Part shown: positions 1-7,373 of the stretch, piece after piece
How the letters are laid out: each line of letters opens with the position of its first letter
Position numbering within the stretch: the first letter of the stretch is position 1
DNA from: Pseudomonas putida NBRC 14164
GTDB taxonomy: Bacteria; Pseudomonadota; Gammaproteobacteria; Pseudomonadales; Pseudomonadaceae
Assembly: GCF_000412675.1 (NCBI RefSeq)
Contig: NC_021505.1
Span: 1,916,501 to 1,980,500, forward strand
DNA length: 64,000 nucleotides
Direction: 5' to 3'
Program-made: the position numbers and the translations under genes
The notes under the pieces: model-generated
The model's database searches: none
Told to the model about the DNA's origin: nothing
The model's input: only the letters and a program-made list of their open reading frames with translations

Positions 1-753
1 ATCACCATCTTCTCGTTCTTCGGCGCCGAAATCGTCACCATTGCCGCTGACGAAACCGCCAACCCGAAAGACAAGATCCGCCGTGCCACCAACCTGGTGG
101 TGTACCGCATTGCCATCTTCTACCTGGCGTCGATCTTCCTGGTGGTGTCGCTGGTAGCCTGGAACGACCCCGCGCTGAAAGCGGTCGGTTCGTTCCAGCG
201 TGTGCTGGAAGTGCTGAACGTGCCGGGCGCCAAGCTGCTGGTCGACCTGGTGGTGCTTGTGGCGGTGACCAGCTGCATGAACTCGGGCTTGTACACCGCG
301 TCACGCATGCTCTATTCGCTGGGCGCCCGCGGCCAGGCACTGAGCATGACCAAGCGTATCTCCGGGTCGGGCGTGCCGACCGTGGCGGTCATCTTCTCGA
401 CGCTGGCCGGTTTTGCCGGGTGCCTGGTCAACTATGTGTTCCCGGGTAAGGTCTTCGGCTTCTTGCTGTCCACCACCGGCGCCATCGCCTTGCTGGTGTA
501 CCTGGTGATTGCCGTGTCGCAGCTGCGCATGCGTGCCCGCGCCGACCGTGAAGGGCGCCCGCTGGAGCTGAAGATGTGGCTGTTCCCATGGCTGACCTGG
601 CTGGTGATCGGCACCATCGTCATGGTGCTGGGCTACATGCTGTTCAGCGATGCCTACCGCTATGAAACGCTGATGACCGCTGGGGTGACTGCGTTCATCC
701 TGCTGGTTTCGCTGACCCAGCGGCATGCCAAGGTGGTTGCCCAGACGGCCTGA
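1..753 (+). CDS. Amino-acid permease, C-terminal part (5' end outside window)
   Basis: The reading frame is open from the first base and ends at TGA 751-753, so about 250 C-terminal residues are present and the start is missing. The visible part has the motif FFGAEIVTIAAE followed by NPKDKIRRA, typical of the APC-superfamily amino-acid permeases (GabP/ProY/AnsP type), in which a helix-breaking GAE segment and a conserved NP..IP-like loop form part of the substrate path. At least five hydrophobic segments follow (about residues 35-55, 75-100, 125-150, 155-175, 195-215 and 220-240 of the fragment), and the protein ends in a short basic tail. The role would be proton-coupled uptake of an amino acid or GABA across the inner membrane; the substrate cannot be told from this fragment. 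A GC-rich hairpin lies just after the stop. Confidence 0.85.
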   Translation: MTIFSFFGAEIVTIAADETANPKDKIRRATNLVVYRIAIFYLASIFLVVSLVAWNDPALKAVGSFQRVLEVLNVPGAKLLVDLVVLVAVTSCMNSGLYTASRMLYSLGARGQALSMTKRISGSGVPTVAVIFSTLAGFAGCLVNYVFPGKVFGFLLSTTGAIALLVYLVIAVSQLRMRARADREGRPLELKMWLFPWLTWLVIGTIVMVLGYMLFSDAYRYETLMTAGVTAFILLVSLTQRHAKVVAQTA

Positions 754-764
754 TGTATCTGCTT

Positions 765-790
765 TAATGGGGGCGTTGCGCGCCCCCATT
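765..790 (+). terminator. GC-rich hairpin after the permease gene
   Basis: Inverted repeat AATGGGGGCG / CGCCCCCATT with a very short loop lies 12 bp after the permease stop. It has no clear T-run, so it may be a weak terminator or an mRNA-stabilising hairpin. The next gene starts 20 bp later. Confidence 0.4.
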
Positions 791-810
791 CCAACAAGCA
801 CAGGAAGCGT

Positions 811-1308
811 ATGACTGACCACCCACTTTCCCTTCAGGCCCTCGCGGCGCCGGAAGGCACCTGCTACGGCTGCGGTTGTTCCCACCCCAGTGGCCTGCAC
901 CTGCAAAGCCACTGGGACACCGATGGCATCCACCTGGTATGCCGCCATGCACCCGACAGCACCTTTATCGGCTGGCCTAGCCTGGTCTACGGTGGCCTGC
1001 TGGCGATGCTGGTCGATTGCCATTCCAACTGGACGGCCATGGCCTACCACTACCGCAACGAAGGCCGCGAGCCGGGCAGCCTGCCGCGTATCGACTGCGT
1101 TACCGGCACACTTAACCTGACCTACCTGAAACCCACGCCGATGGGCGTCGAACTTTTGCTCAAGGCCCGAGTGGAAGGGGAAGTGGGGCGCAAGAGCCGG
1201 GTGCTTTGCGAAGTCTGGGCCGAGGATGTGCTGACCGTGACCGCCGACTCGGTGTTCGTCCGTGTCGATACCGAAAAGCTCAAGCTCAAGGCCCACGGCC
1301 AGGCTTGA
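811..1308 (+). CDS. PaaI/HGG-type hotdog-fold thioesterase
   Basis: This 165-residue protein has the layout of a PaaI-like hotdog-fold acyl-CoA thioesterase: an N-terminal CYGCG..HPSGL segment found in many short Pseudomonas thioesterases, then a central helix motif (VYGGLLAMLVDCHSNWTA) in which the GG and Asp occupy the positions of the HGG..A..D catalytic region, and a beta strand TGTLNLTYLKPTP that forms part of the dimer sheet. It is probably a soluble enzyme hydrolysing an acyl-CoA thioester; the substrate is unknown. The ATG at 811 follows AGGAAGCG. It is a single gene between the permease and a glutathione transferase, with no sign of shared regulation. Confidence 0.8.
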   Translation: MTDHPLSLQALAAPEGTCYGCGCSHPSGLHLQSHWDTDGIHLVCRHAPDSTFIGWPSLVYGGLLAMLVDCHSNWTAMAYHYRNEGREPGSLPRIDCVTGTLNLTYLKPTPMGVELLLKARVEGEVGRKSRVLCEVWAEDVLTVTADSVFVRVDTEKLKLKAHGQA

Positions 1309-1395
1309 GTGACCCGGGCTGATGAGTGGTCGGTGATGGTCAGCGGCCGGGGATGTCTCTAGAGTGACAGGTCCATTCCCCAGGCAAGGTTGATC

Positions 1396-2091
1396 ATGAC
1401 CGATCTCAGTGCTTTCCCTGTTACCCGCAAGTGGCCCGCCAAAAACCCCGAACGGCTGCAGCTGTACTCGCTGCCGACGCCCAACGGCGTCAAGGTGTCG
1501 ATCATGCTCGAAGAAATCGGCCTGGCCTACGAGGCGCACAAGGTCAGCTTCGACAACAATGACCAGTTGAGCCCTGAATTTATCTCGCTCAGCGCCAACA
1601 ACAAGATACCGGCCATCCTGGACCCCAACGGCCCGGGCGGGCAGCCGTTGCCGCTGTTTGAGTCAGGGGCGATCTTGCAGTACCTGGCGGAGAAAAGTGG
1701 GCAACTGCTCAGCCAGGAGCCTGCACAGCGTTACCAGACCCTGCAGTGGCTGATGTTCCAGATGGGCGGTATCGGGCCGATGTTCGGCCAGGTCGGGTTC
1801 TTCCATTTCTTTGCTGGCAAGGACTATGAAGACAAGCGTCCGCGTGACCGTTATGTCAACGAGTCCAAGCGGCTGCTGGGTGTGCTGGACCGGCACTTGA
1901 AAGGCCGGGAGTGGATGGTGGACGAGTACAGTATTGCCGACATCGCCATCTTCCCCTGGGTGCGCAATTTGGTGGATCGCTACAACGCCCGTGAGTTGGT
2001 GGGCTTTGACCAGTTCAAGGAAGTGAAGCGGGTGCTGGCGACGTTCCTCGAACGGCCGGCGGTGCAGCGCGGCCTGAAAATCCCGAGCTGA
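1396..2091 (+). CDS. Glutathione S-transferase, YghU/YfcG-like (nu class)
   Basis: A 231-residue glutathione transferase. The thioredoxin-fold N-terminal half contains LYSLPTPNGVKVSIMLEE (about residues 24-41), where T-P-N replaces the catalytic Ser/Cys as in the YghU/YfcG nu-class enzymes, then NNKIPAI with the cis-proline, and the glutathione-binding ESGAILQYLAEK. The helical C-terminal domain has the N-capping motif YSIADIAIFPWV. Nu-class enzymes act mainly as disulfide-bond reductases and peroxidases using two glutathiones per subunit; this is family knowledge. The ATG at 1396 is preferred over TTG at 1390, which leaves no room for the AGGCAAGG ribosome-binding site. An IS110-family element begins just downstream. 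Confidence 0.88.
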   Translation: MTDLSAFPVTRKWPAKNPERLQLYSLPTPNGVKVSIMLEEIGLAYEAHKVSFDNNDQLSPEFISLSANNKIPAILDPNGPGGQPLPLFESGAILQYLAEKSGQLLSQEPAQRYQTLQWLMFQMGGIGPMFGQVGFFHFFAGKDYEDKRPRDRYVNESKRLLGVLDRHLKGREWMVDEYSIADIAIFPWVRNLVDRYNARELVGFDQFKEVKRVLATFLERPAVQRGLKIPS

Positions 2092-2142
2092 TAACGCCGA
2101 ACCGGTCACGTACACCGCTCCCTGTAGATACTCTGTTGGCGG

Positions 2143-3138
2143 TCAAGCTTTTCTAAGGTGTTCAGAGCTGAAAAGCTTGGCCGTATCAAATGGTTCATCG
2201 CCGCGCATGCATGCCCATATGCCTGTCAGGTACTTGCGCATGACAGCGGCGATCGCTTGCATTTTTTTCTTCCCCCTGCTGACCAGCGATTCATAAAAGG
2301 CCTTCGCGTAAGGATCGCAGCGCACCGCCGTCAGCGCCGGCATGTACATGGCCGCCCGTAAATAGGCATTCCCGCTTTTGCCGAGCCGACCAGGTTTATC
2401 AATGCTTGTCCCCGACTGTGTCTGTCGAACATCTAGACCAGCATGACGAGCGACCTGAGAGGACTTGAGCATTTGAGGAAGGGTGGTCAGCTCAGCCAAG
2501 GCAGCAAGTGCCGAGACTTCTCCCATTCCCGGGCCCGCTAGTAACTGCTTGTACTGCCGGTTAAGCGTCGGACACTGAGCGATCAACTCACGTCCGGCTT
2601 TGCGGAAACGCTCAATGCGATTGTCCAAAGTGGCAATCGCTTCCTCTTGATCTTCGATCAGCATCGACACGGTCGTAGCGGTCGCCTGCAATGCATGCAG
2701 CTCATTCTTCGCCCTGGTGCGGTGCCCGACCAGACGATTGATGTGCCGGCCAAGAGCCCTCAGCTCAAGCTGTACGGAGCTTGGCGGTGTCCACAAGCGC
2801 GGTGTCATACGTTCACCGTACTCGGACAGCAACTGAGCATCTATCGAGTCAGTTTTACTGTTCACCAGCATCAGCTTGGCGAAATTATGGAAGCTCTTGG
2901 GGTTGATCACCGAAACAGGAAGGTCCGCAGCATGCAGCTCAAGGGCCAGGTCCAGGTAATAGATTCCGGTCGCCTCCATCACGATCGACTTGGGCTTGAG
3001 CGCCTGCAGCTTTTTCACCGCTGCCTTACGACCAGCAGGGGTTTGAGCGATATCCCACTGTCCAGCGGGACGCCCATCTTTACGCACCCCAACGATCGAC
3101 GTACGAGAACCAATATCCAGGCCCACACAGACATTCAT
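2143..3138 (-). CDS. IS110-family transposase (DEDD recombinase)
   Basis: A 331-residue transposase with the two-part IS110 structure. The N-terminal RuvC-like DEDD domain shows VGLDIGS (Asp near residue 7), IVMEATGIYY (the Glu) and KTDSIDAQLLSEYG (the Asp pair). The C-terminal Transposase_20 domain contains LAGPGMGEVSALA and GRLGKSGNAYLRAAMYMPAL, with the serine thought to act in recombination. The start MNVCVG at 3138 follows GGAGTGGGAAG; an in-frame extension to 3210 would run through the structured leader and is not favoured. The frame is intact, so the element may be active. IS110 enzymes are guided to target and donor DNA by an element-encoded bridge RNA (known for the family); the upstream noncoding part is where it would lie. 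Confidence 0.93.
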   Translation of the reverse strand: MNVCVGLDIGSRTSIVGVRKDGRPAGQWDIAQTPAGRKAAVKKLQALKPKSIVMEATGIYYLDLALELHAADLPVSVINPKSFHNFAKLMLVNSKTDSIDAQLLSEYGERMTPRLWTPPSSVQLELRALGRHINRLVGHRTRAKNELHALQATATTVSMLIEDQEEAIATLDNRIERFRKAGRELIAQCPTLNRQYKQLLAGPGMGEVSALAALAELTTLPQMLKSSQVARHAGLDVRQTQSGTSIDKPGRLGKSGNAYLRAAMYMPALTAVRCDPYAKAFYESLVSRGKKKMQAIAAVMRKYLTGIWACMRGDEPFDTAKLFSSEHLRKA

Positions 3139-3390
3139 TCTTCCCACTCCCAAGCGAGTTAGGTAACAATGGCCTCCGGTTCCCCGACCTCGAACTTCAT
3201 GCCGCTGCAACCTTGTAATGCGAAGTCCGACTTGTCGGCTTCTCGATACTCTTCGTAGTGGGCAATGAGGCGGGGGGCCTCTCTACAGACAAGGTCAGGG
3301 GCAAACCCTGCCTTCAGGAGCGATCGGCCTCCCCGGAAGTGCTTCTATAGCCTGACGAGAATAACCTCTCTCATCAGGCTAGGCACAACA
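3139..3390 (-). ncRNA. Structured noncoding end of the IS110 element; candidate bridge-RNA region
   Basis: This 250-bp stretch upstream of the transposase has no gene but several hairpins: GAAGTCCGAC/GTCGGCTTC near 3222-3242, TCAGGG/CCCTG near 3295-3310, and AGCCTGACGAGA/TCTCATCAGGCT at 3349-3380. IS110-group elements carry their bridge RNA and a regulatory leader on this side of the transposase. The RNA itself and its guide loops are inferred, not identified. Confidence 0.4.
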
Positions 3391-3426
3391 TACAAGGAGC
3401 GGCCTTGTGCCGCGAAAGGGCCGCTT
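3391..3426. repeat. REP half flanking the IS110 element
   Basis: GGAGCGGCCTTGTGCCGCG followed by AAAGGGCCGC is the right portion of a P. putida-type REP. The matching left portion (CTCCCTGTAG) is at the other end of the element near 2118-2127. The same REP form is intact at 59733-59812. Confidence 0.6.
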
Positions 3427-3448
3427 CTACAAAGGGCGCAGTACAGGT

Positions 3449-5065
3449 TTAGAAAATGTGGCTCAGCAACCAGTACAGGCTGCCAGCCAACAGCATCGCC
3501 GCCGGCAGGGTCAGCACCCAGGCCATCAGCAAGTTGAACAGCGTGCGCTTCTGAATCCCCGACCCATTCGCCACCATGGTCCCCGCCACCCCCGAGCTCA
3601 GCACGTGGGTGGTCGAAACTGGCAACCCGAACATGTCCGCTGCGCCAATGGTGCACATGGCAACGACCTCCGCCGAGGCGCCTTGGGCATAGCTCAGGTG
3701 GGTCTTGCCGATCTTCTCGCCCACGGTCACCACGATGCGCCGCCAGCCAACCATGGTCCCCAGCCCCAGCGCGATGGCCACGGCCACCTTGACCCACAGG
3801 GGAATGTAGCGGGTGGCGTCGTCCAGTTGGGTCTTGAACAGTTGCACATGGCTGTGGGTGTCGGCGTCGAATGCCACCAAACGGTTTTTCTCGATCAGGC
3901 GAATGGCTTCGCTGGTCAGGTACATGTCATTGCGTACGTTGGCCATGGCTTCGGCGGGTATGCGCTTGAGTGAGCCGTAGCCTTTGACCTCTTCACCGAT
4001 CATCCCGGTCAGCGCGGCCAGCGCCGGTACCAGTTGCGGGCTGGCCTTGGGTTCGCCAATGAATGCGGTCAGCGTCTGGCGTGGGTCGGCCGGAGGCGCT
4101 TGCGGGTTGCTTCGCACCAGCGCCTGGCGGGTCACTTCGGCGACGGCGGAAAACTGCAGGGCCTGCTCATTGGGCATGGTCTTGTTCAACGCATACGCCA
4201 TTGGCAGGGTGCCGACCAGAATCAACATGATCAGGCCCATGCCTTTCTGGCCGTCGTTGGAACCATGGGCGAAGGACACCCCGGTGCACGTCAGGATCAG
4301 TACGCCACGAATCCACCAGGGCGGCGGTGTCTGGCCTTGCGGCGCCTGGTATAGCGCTTGACGCTTCACCAGTGCTCGAAGGGCGAGCAACAACAGGGCG
4401 GCGCAGGCAAAGCCGATCAGGGGGGAGAACAGCAAGGCGTAGCCCACCTTGCTGGCCTGGGCCCAGTCCACGCCGCTGGTGCCGTCACGCCCATGCATCA
4501 GGGCATTGGCCACACCCACACCGATGATCGAGCCGATCAGGGTGTGCGAGGATGACGCCGGCAGCCCCAGCCACCAGGTACCGAGGTTCCAGATGATCGC
4601 CGCCAGCAGCAGGGCAAAGACCATTGCAAAGCCGGCCGAGGAGCCCACCTGTAGAATCAGTTCCACCGGCAGCAGGGCGATGATGCCGAATGCCACTGCG
4701 CCACTGGAGAGCAGCACACCGAGGAAGTTGCACAGCCCGGACCACACCACTGCGACCGGTGCCGGCAGCGCGTTGGTGTAGATCACGGTGGCCACCGCGT
4801 TGGCGGTGTCGTGGAAGCCATTGACGAATTCGAAGCCCAGGGCAATCAACAGTGCCAGGCCCAACAACAGAAACGGCGTGACTGTGGTGATCACCGTGCC
4901 GCTGGCGTTTACATCCTGCTTCAGGCTCCAGGCGGTGTAGGCGATACCGGCCAGCAGCAGGCCGAAGAACAACACGAGGGTGGCGCGCCCAGGCTTGTGG
5001 GCAAGCTGCGGGCGGGCGTCGCGCTGGGCCAGGTGCGGCTGGCTGGCCAGTGACGGGGTTGCCAT
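3449..5065 (-). CDS. pitA: Low-affinity inorganic phosphate transporter, PiT family
   Basis: A 538-residue inner-membrane protein of the PHO4/PiT family. The two signature repeats are visible: GFHDTANAVATVIYTNAL near the N-terminus and the second copy ANGSGIQKR after GLPVSTTHVLSSGVAG near the C-terminus, as well as SFAHGSNDGQKGMGLI in the middle. There are ten or more hydrophobic segments split by a large hydrophilic central loop (about residues 320-420), as in E. coli PitA. It takes up metal-phosphate complexes with protons, constitutively and with low affinity (family knowledge). The ATG at 5065 follows GGAG; an in-frame ATG at 5119 would add an unlikely hydrophilic leader. It stands alone; the neighbouring IS110 insertion lies 3' of it and does not touch the coding region. 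Confidence 0.92.
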   Translation of the reverse strand: MATPSLASQPHLAQRDARPQLAHKPGRATLVLFFGLLLAGIAYTAWSLKQDVNASGTVITTVTPFLLLGLALLIALGFEFVNGFHDTANAVATVIYTNALPAPVAVVWSGLCNFLGVLLSSGAVAFGIIALLPVELILQVGSSAGFAMVFALLLAAIIWNLGTWWLGLPASSSHTLIGSIIGVGVANALMHGRDGTSGVDWAQASKVGYALLFSPLIGFACAALLLLALRALVKRQALYQAPQGQTPPPWWIRGVLILTCTGVSFAHGSNDGQKGMGLIMLILVGTLPMAYALNKTMPNEQALQFSAVAEVTRQALVRSNPQAPPADPRQTLTAFIGEPKASPQLVPALAALTGMIGEEVKGYGSLKRIPAEAMANVRNDMYLTSEAIRLIEKNRLVAFDADTHSHVQLFKTQLDDATRYIPLWVKVAVAIALGLGTMVGWRRIVVTVGEKIGKTHLSYAQGASAEVVAMCTIGAADMFGLPVSTTHVLSSGVAGTMVANGSGIQKRTLFNLLMAWVLTLPAAMLLAGSLYWLLSHIF

Positions 5066-5192
5066 GATGGCTCCGGTTGGCGTTGGGCAAGTTGCCGAAG
5101 GCCTTGAGCATAGAAACAATTCGCAACCCGACCGTGACCTCGATCAATGAATTATCTAGGCTCAAGACAGACGGTAAAAGCAGGAGAAACCC

Positions 5193-5579
5193 ATGATCCG
5201 CTGCAAGCGTGTCTACGATGCAGCCGCAGCCGACGATGGCCAGCGTGTGCTGGTAGACCGCCTATGGCCGCGCAACCTGCGCAAGGAAAACCTGCACGGG
5301 CAGTGGTTGCGCGAAGTGGCACCCTCCAATGAATTGCGCAAGGCGTTTCACCAAGGGGCGGTGGACTTTACCGGTTTTACCCAGCGCTACCAGCAAGAAT
5401 TGGCTGCCCATCCAGAGCATTGGTACCCCCTGCTGGACTTGGCCGGAAAGGGGTCGATAACCCTGCTTTATGCAGGCAAGGACACCGAGCACAATAACGC
5501 CCGGGTGCTGGCCGAATGGCTGGAAAGCGAACTGGACCGGCATGGGCCTGGCAGTTCACCCGTATGCTATGCCCAGTGA
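5193..5579 (+). CDS. DUF488 family protein
   Basis: A 128-residue protein of the DUF488 (YeaO-like) family. The marks are the N-terminal KRVYDAAAADDGQRVLVDRLWPRNL and the central ITLLYAGKDTEHNNA. The RLWPRG-like motif and the LLYAAKD..HN motif are the two conserved blocks of this family, whose biochemical role is not established. The length is typical. It is preceded by GCAGGAGAAACCC, a good ribosome-binding site, and starts at the ATG at 5193. It is divergent from pitA and may share the 127-bp control region with it. A REP pair follows. Confidence 0.85.
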   Translation: MIRCKRVYDAAAADDGQRVLVDRLWPRNLRKENLHGQWLREVAPSNELRKAFHQGAVDFTGFTQRYQQELAAHPEHWYPLLDLAGKGSITLLYAGKDTEHNNARVLAEWLESELDRHGPGSSPVCYAQ

Positions 5580-5595
5580 GTGATATTTGCCGCAC

Positions 5596-5692
5596 CGGCC
5601 TCATTGCCGGCAAGCCAGCTCCCACAGGCACACAGATGGCCTTGAAGCCAGTACTGGACCTGTGGGAGCTGGCTCGCCGGCGATGAGGCCGG
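5596..5692. repeat. Inverted REP pair
   Basis: Two oppositely oriented REPs: GGCCTCATTGCCGGCAAGCC then AGCTCCCACAGG, and CCTGTGGGAGCTGGCTCGCC ending in GATGAGGCCGG, separated by about 30 bp. This is the typical BIME-like layout of P. putida intergenic repeats. Confidence 0.85.
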
Positions 5693-5721
5693 CCCTGCCC
5701 AACTCCAGAGCCCATTGTGCG

Positions 5722-6153
5722 ATGCCGCTACATTTGATTCCCGCCAACGACAGTCACCGTACGTTCGCCCGCGACCTCACGCGGCGCGCCATGCTGCCGT
5801 ATTACCGTGAATTTGACCTGCTCTGGATCGAGGACGCCTTCGACCAGGCCTGGGGTTGGCGCGAGCAGTGGCTGGTTAGCGGAGGCGACAGCCTGTTGGG
5901 TTTCTGCAGCCTCAGCCAGGACCGCCAGGCACTGTTTATCCGCGAGTTGCACCTGTTGCCCGAGCATCGCGGGCGCGGTGTCGGCAGCTGGGTGTTGGAG
6001 GAGCTGGCGCTGTGGGCCGGGCAACGGCGCCTGCCGTTGCTGAGGCTGATGGTGTTTCGCAGCAACCCGGCGCGCGGGTTGTACCAGCGCCACGGCTTTG
6101 TCGAAATGGGTGAGGACGCGTGTTTTGTGCGCATGCAGCGCACGATTGGCTAG
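5722..6153 (+). CDS. GNAT-family N-acetyltransferase
   Basis: A 143-residue Gcn5-related acetyltransferase. Motif A, the acetyl-CoA pyrophosphate site, is visible as LHLLPEHRGRGVGSWVLEE (about residues 79-97), and the C-terminal part has NPARGLYQRHGFVEMGED, the usual end of the fold. The acyl acceptor is not predictable. The start at ATG 5722 gives MPLHLIPAND; extending upstream would translate the REP repeat. Nothing in the neighbourhood suggests a pathway. Confidence 0.85.
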   Translation: MPLHLIPANDSHRTFARDLTRRAMLPYYREFDLLWIEDAFDQAWGWREQWLVSGGDSLLGFCSLSQDRQALFIRELHLLPEHRGRGVGSWVLEELALWAGQRRLPLLRLMVFRSNPARGLYQRHGFVEMGEDACFVRMQRTIG

Positions 6154-6274
6154 TAGCGCAATGATGGCTTGTCGCGACCGAAGCGCAGGGGCATAGTAAA
6201 CCCAGGCGCTCACGGTCGCCCGCTGACGCGGCGGTTAGGGATGAGCGTGATCAGGGGATAAGGAGAAGCCCACA

Positions 6275-6664
6275 ATGAACGGGATTGGTCCGCGGCTGCG
6301 GGAAGAGCGTGAGCGCCTGGGCATGACCCAGCGCGTGTTTGGCGATATCGGTGGGGTGGAGCCCAATGCCCAGGGCAAGTACGAAAGCGGCGAGCGCACG
6401 CCACGGGTCGATTACCTGGCAGCCCTCGCGGTCAGGGGGGTGGATGCACTGTACGTGCTTAGCGGCATACGCACGCCGGCCCCGCTGGAGGGCCTGAGCA
6501 CGGATGAGTCGGGGCTGCTGGGCGCCTTCCGGCAATTGCCCATCGACGACCAGGCGGCCATCTGGCACCTGCTGGGCCGCTTGAGCAGCGATAGAAAACC
6601 CAGGCAAACAGTGAGGCCTGTCACTGTTGAGCGTCAGGCGTTTCTTACAGAAGTAATGCGTTAG
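6275..6664 (+). CDS. XRE-family helix-turn-helix regulator
   Basis: A 129-residue DNA-binding protein. The N-terminal Cro/C1-type domain (about residues 5-62) reads LREERERLGMTQRVFGDIGG then EPNAQGKYESGERTPRVDYL, a standard XRE helix-turn-helix with the recognition helix around NAQGKYESG. The C-terminal half is short and lacks a recognisable ligand-binding domain; its end is basic. AAGGAG sits eight bases before ATG 6275. It lies 63 bp upstream of the broken gacA in the same direction, a common arrangement in Pseudomonas, but the target genes are unknown. Confidence 0.85.
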   Translation: MNGIGPRLREERERLGMTQRVFGDIGGVEPNAQGKYESGERTPRVDYLAALAVRGVDALYVLSGIRTPAPLEGLSTDESGLLGAFRQLPIDDQAAIWHLLGRLSSDRKPRQTVRPVTVERQAFLTEVMR

Positions 6665-6727
6665 ACCCGTTTGGAAAAATTTTGTTAAGGTGGCGGGATC
6701 CAATCGCCCTGTTGACGAGGTGTGTGC

Positions 6728-7367
6728 TTGATTAGGGTCTTAGTGGTCGACGATCACGATCTGGTACGAACCGGTATCACCCGCATGCTGGCCGACATCG
6801 ATGGCCTGCAGGTGGTGGGTGAGGGGGACTCGGGCGAGTCCGCGCTCAAGCTGGCCCGTGAGCTGAAACCGGACGTGGTGCTGATGGACGTGAAAATGCC
6901 CGGCATCGGCGGCCTGGAGGCCACCCGCAAATTGCTGCGCAGCCACCCGGACATCAAGGTAGTGGCCGTGACCGTGTGCGAGGAAGACCCGTTCCCCACG
7001 CGTCTGTTACAGGCCGGTGCGGCCGGTTACCTGACCAAAGGCGCAGGCCATTGACGAAATGGTCCAGGCCATCCGCCTGGCGTTTGCCGGCCAGCGCTAC
7101 ATCAGCCCGCAAATCGCCCAGCAGCTGGCGCTGAAACCGTTCCAGCCGCAGGGGTCACCGTTCGACACGTTGTCGGAGCGGGAAATCCAGATTGCCCTGA
7201 TGATTGTCGGCTGCCAAAAAGTGCAGATCATCTCTGACAAGTTGTGCCTCTCGCCCAAGACCGTCAATACTTACCGTTATCGGATCTTTGAAAAACTCTC
7301 GGTCACCAGCGACGTCGAACTGACCTTGCTGGCCGTTCGCCACGGTATGGTCGACGCAAGCCTGTAA
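6728..7367 (+). pseudogene. gacA: Response regulator GacA, disrupted by a one-base insertion
   Basis: GacA is the response regulator of the GacS/GacA system, which activates RsmY/RsmZ-type sRNAs. The receiver domain begins IRVLVVDDHDLVRTGITRM from TTG 6728 (the usual gacA start; GTG 6722 is an alternative) and keeps the phosphorylatable Asp in VVLMDVKMPG. After GYLTKGAG the frame reads CAT TGA and stops at 7054, giving a 108-residue product. In the +1 frame the protein resumes as DEMVQAIRL and continues to 7367 with an intact LuxR-type HTH (LSEREIQIALMIV, SPKTVNTYRYRIF). Reading GGCCATTGAC as GGCCTTGAC restores the family sequence G-L-D-E, so an inserted A at about 7050 (or C at 7048-7049) is the simplest explanation. 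The DNA-binding domain is lost. uvrC follows 6 bp downstream, as is normal. Confidence 0.9.
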
Positions 7368-7373
7368 AACCTC

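Larger units (their letters stand above)
2127..3390 (-). mobile_element. IS110-family element, inserted in a REP palindrome
   Basis: The element consists of one minus-strand transposase gene and about 250 bp of structured noncoding DNA upstream of it. The ends are approximate because IS110 elements lack true terminal inverted repeats. The flanks look like the halves of a REP: CCCTGTAG on the left (about 2120-2127) and GGAGCGGCCTTGTGCCGCG on the right (from about 3396), which join into the usual P. putida REP core. IS110 members of the ISPpu9/ISPpu10 type are known to occupy REPs in P. putida, which fits. Confidence 0.75.

Noticed and set aside
6728..7367. Programmed frameshifting in gacA
   Set aside because: There is no slippery heptamer or pause structure at GGCCATTGAC, and the family is encoded in one frame. 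A mutation or an assembly error is the simpler reading.
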